Of a DNA stretch of 64,000 bases, positions 63,132 to 64,000 are shown piece after piece (positions within the stretch are counted from its first letter, which is position 1; each line of letters begins with the position of its first letter). The DNA is from Hoplostethus atlanticus. Lineage: Eukaryota; Chordata; Actinopteri; Trachichthyiformes; Trachichthyidae. The notes below the pieces were generated by a model. The model was not told the origin of the DNA and ran no database searches. It was given only the letters and a program-made list of their open reading frames with translations. The DNA lies in assembly GCA_034670405.1 (NCBI GenBank), contig JAXDDX010000056.1:495001-559000 (forward strand), in the 5' to 3' direction. Both the position numbers and the translations under genes were made by a program.

Positions 63132-64000
63132 ATACTTTCACATGAAGTTCTCCACTTCCTGTTTCACTAGATAGAAAAAGGGACTTTGCAAAAATGCAGA
63201 TAAATGCATGAAATACCTTTTTAGCACAACATGTGTAAAAAGGGGAAATGTGGGGAAATATTTTTTTTTCAGTGACTGTTCAGAATTTATTTATTTTTTT
63301 ATCTTTGAAGCATTTTAGCCCAAATAAATCAGAGGGTGAAATACCCTGTTTTAAACTAGAGCCGTCTATTAATCAAATTTTATACGTCGACAAAAATGTA
63401 TAGTTTTTTTTTTTATTGGAGTATTTTCTCTAGCTCTCAGATATTAAATTATAAAATAATTTTGTAGAATCTGAAAATGTACAAAAGTTCAAGAGGGATG
63501 CAGTGTTTTTGGAGCAACTGTATTTAACTGTATTTTTGCTCTCTTAGCTTGTTTATCTCTGTCACTAGCAATAGGGTCAAACCTGTTGTCTCCGCTTGAG
63601 ATCTTCTAATTCCACTCTCTCTAAAGATTTATGAATAAAGGTGGCAGCATTAGGAGCATTGAGAAGTAAAAAAAATAAAATAACATCTTTCATTCTGTGA
63701 GAAGATGTACATATGGCCCCTGGGGTTCAGGGACGATTTTGAGTCTGTAAGAGTTGTTGTTGTTGTACTGGGGACCCGGGATCACAGGATGGATAGCTTA
63801 CATTACAACAAGTAAACGCTGTTGACAGTAAACTCTTGGCCATCTCTCTGTGAGATGTTGAATGTGAGTGTATTAAATGTATAAATCCAGAAACGGGCAG
63901 ACCATTTAAAGTGTTTGCTTTATCCAAGTCCGCAAGGGAAAGATATGATTTTTTTTCTAAATGTGTCTTACTGATGGAAACTGTCCAACCAGTTTTCTAT

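Larger units (their letters stand above)
47768..64000 (+). other. klhl29: klhl29 intron after coding exon C (5' part, runs off window)
   Basis: No sequence for the expected next coding block (EMLKELNQQRR-type start of the BTB region) occurs before base 64000, so the window ends inside this intron. By region: 47768-49390 is plain; 49398-50943 is dense in CT and GT arrays; 52160-52600 looks like candidate conserved DNA; 52847-52957 is a CT array; 53590-54140 is a GA/CT inverted tract followed by a CGG-rich, CpG-rich block; 54141-54560 is C/T-rich; 55045-56020 is plain; 56020-56420 is candidate conserved DNA; 57680-58475 is a DNA-type repeat with a nested SINE; 59000-64000 is AT-rich, holding a CA array, poly-A, a (TTTTC)n array and a 14-bp inverted repeat. 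Confidence 0.8.

Noticed and set aside
47768-64000. Possible BTB or Kelch exons of klhl29 before the window end
   Set aside because: None of the open frames carries the expected KELNQQRR, BTB or Kelch (GG..W) patterns, so these exons must lie beyond 64000.

Overview
The window is vertebrate nuclear DNA, almost certainly from a ray-finned (teleost) fish. Reasons: one multi-exon vertebrate gene with long introns, very dense CA/GT and CT/GA microsatellites, Tc1-like transposon fragments, tRNA-derived SINEs and fish-type non-autonomous DNA repeats. There is no prokaryotic gene organisation, no CRISPR array and no complete intronless gene.

The only host gene I can support is klhl29 (Kelch-like family member 29), on the + strand, with three coding exons: 11761-12033 (start codon plus 90 further codons), 43784-43931 and 47240-47767. 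They join in frame (0/0, 1/1, ending in phase 1) and encode the first 316 residues, the long Pro/Ser/His-rich N-terminal arm that precedes the BTB domain. Three blocks identify the gene by comparison with human KLHL29 as I remember it: the N-terminus MSRHHHRFERDYRGPWERRD, the [19 protein letters not shown] block, and the closing GLQMLRTVGMGKYEF..GHPK block. The BTB, BACK and Kelch-repeat exons are not in the window and must lie beyond base 64000. The first coding exon starts with a splice acceptor and only 33 nt of 5' UTR, so at least one non-coding exon should lie upstream, in or before 1-11727. I could not locate it.

Layout: 1-11727 is upstream non-coding sequence, extremely rich in dinucleotide repeats in its first 6.5 kb. 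It then holds an old interspersed repeat (about 6960-7870), a LINE 3' tail (about 8505-8579) and an internally deleted Tc1-like element (8881-9669). A 31.75-kb intron (12034-43783) contains a second Tc1-like fragment, which appears to sit inside another DNA-type repeat (22960-25200), a SINE (38213-38366) and several stretches that look like conserved regulatory DNA. A 3.3-kb intron (43932-47239) starts with a CA repeat beside a weak splice donor and contains a 350-bp MITE-like element with perfect 8-bp inverted ends. The last 16.2 kb (47768-64000) is the 5' part of the intron leading to the BTB exons. It contains a GA/CT inverted tract next to a CGG-rich, CpG-rich block (53590-54140) that is the best candidate for an internal promoter or regulatory island, and a SINE nested in a hAT-like repeat (57680-58475).

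I found no convincing undescribed multi-gene system. Most long open frames here are translations of microsatellites. The observations most worth following are the splice context of the second coding exon, the internal CpG-rich block, the MITE-like element and the candidate conserved non-coding stretches.
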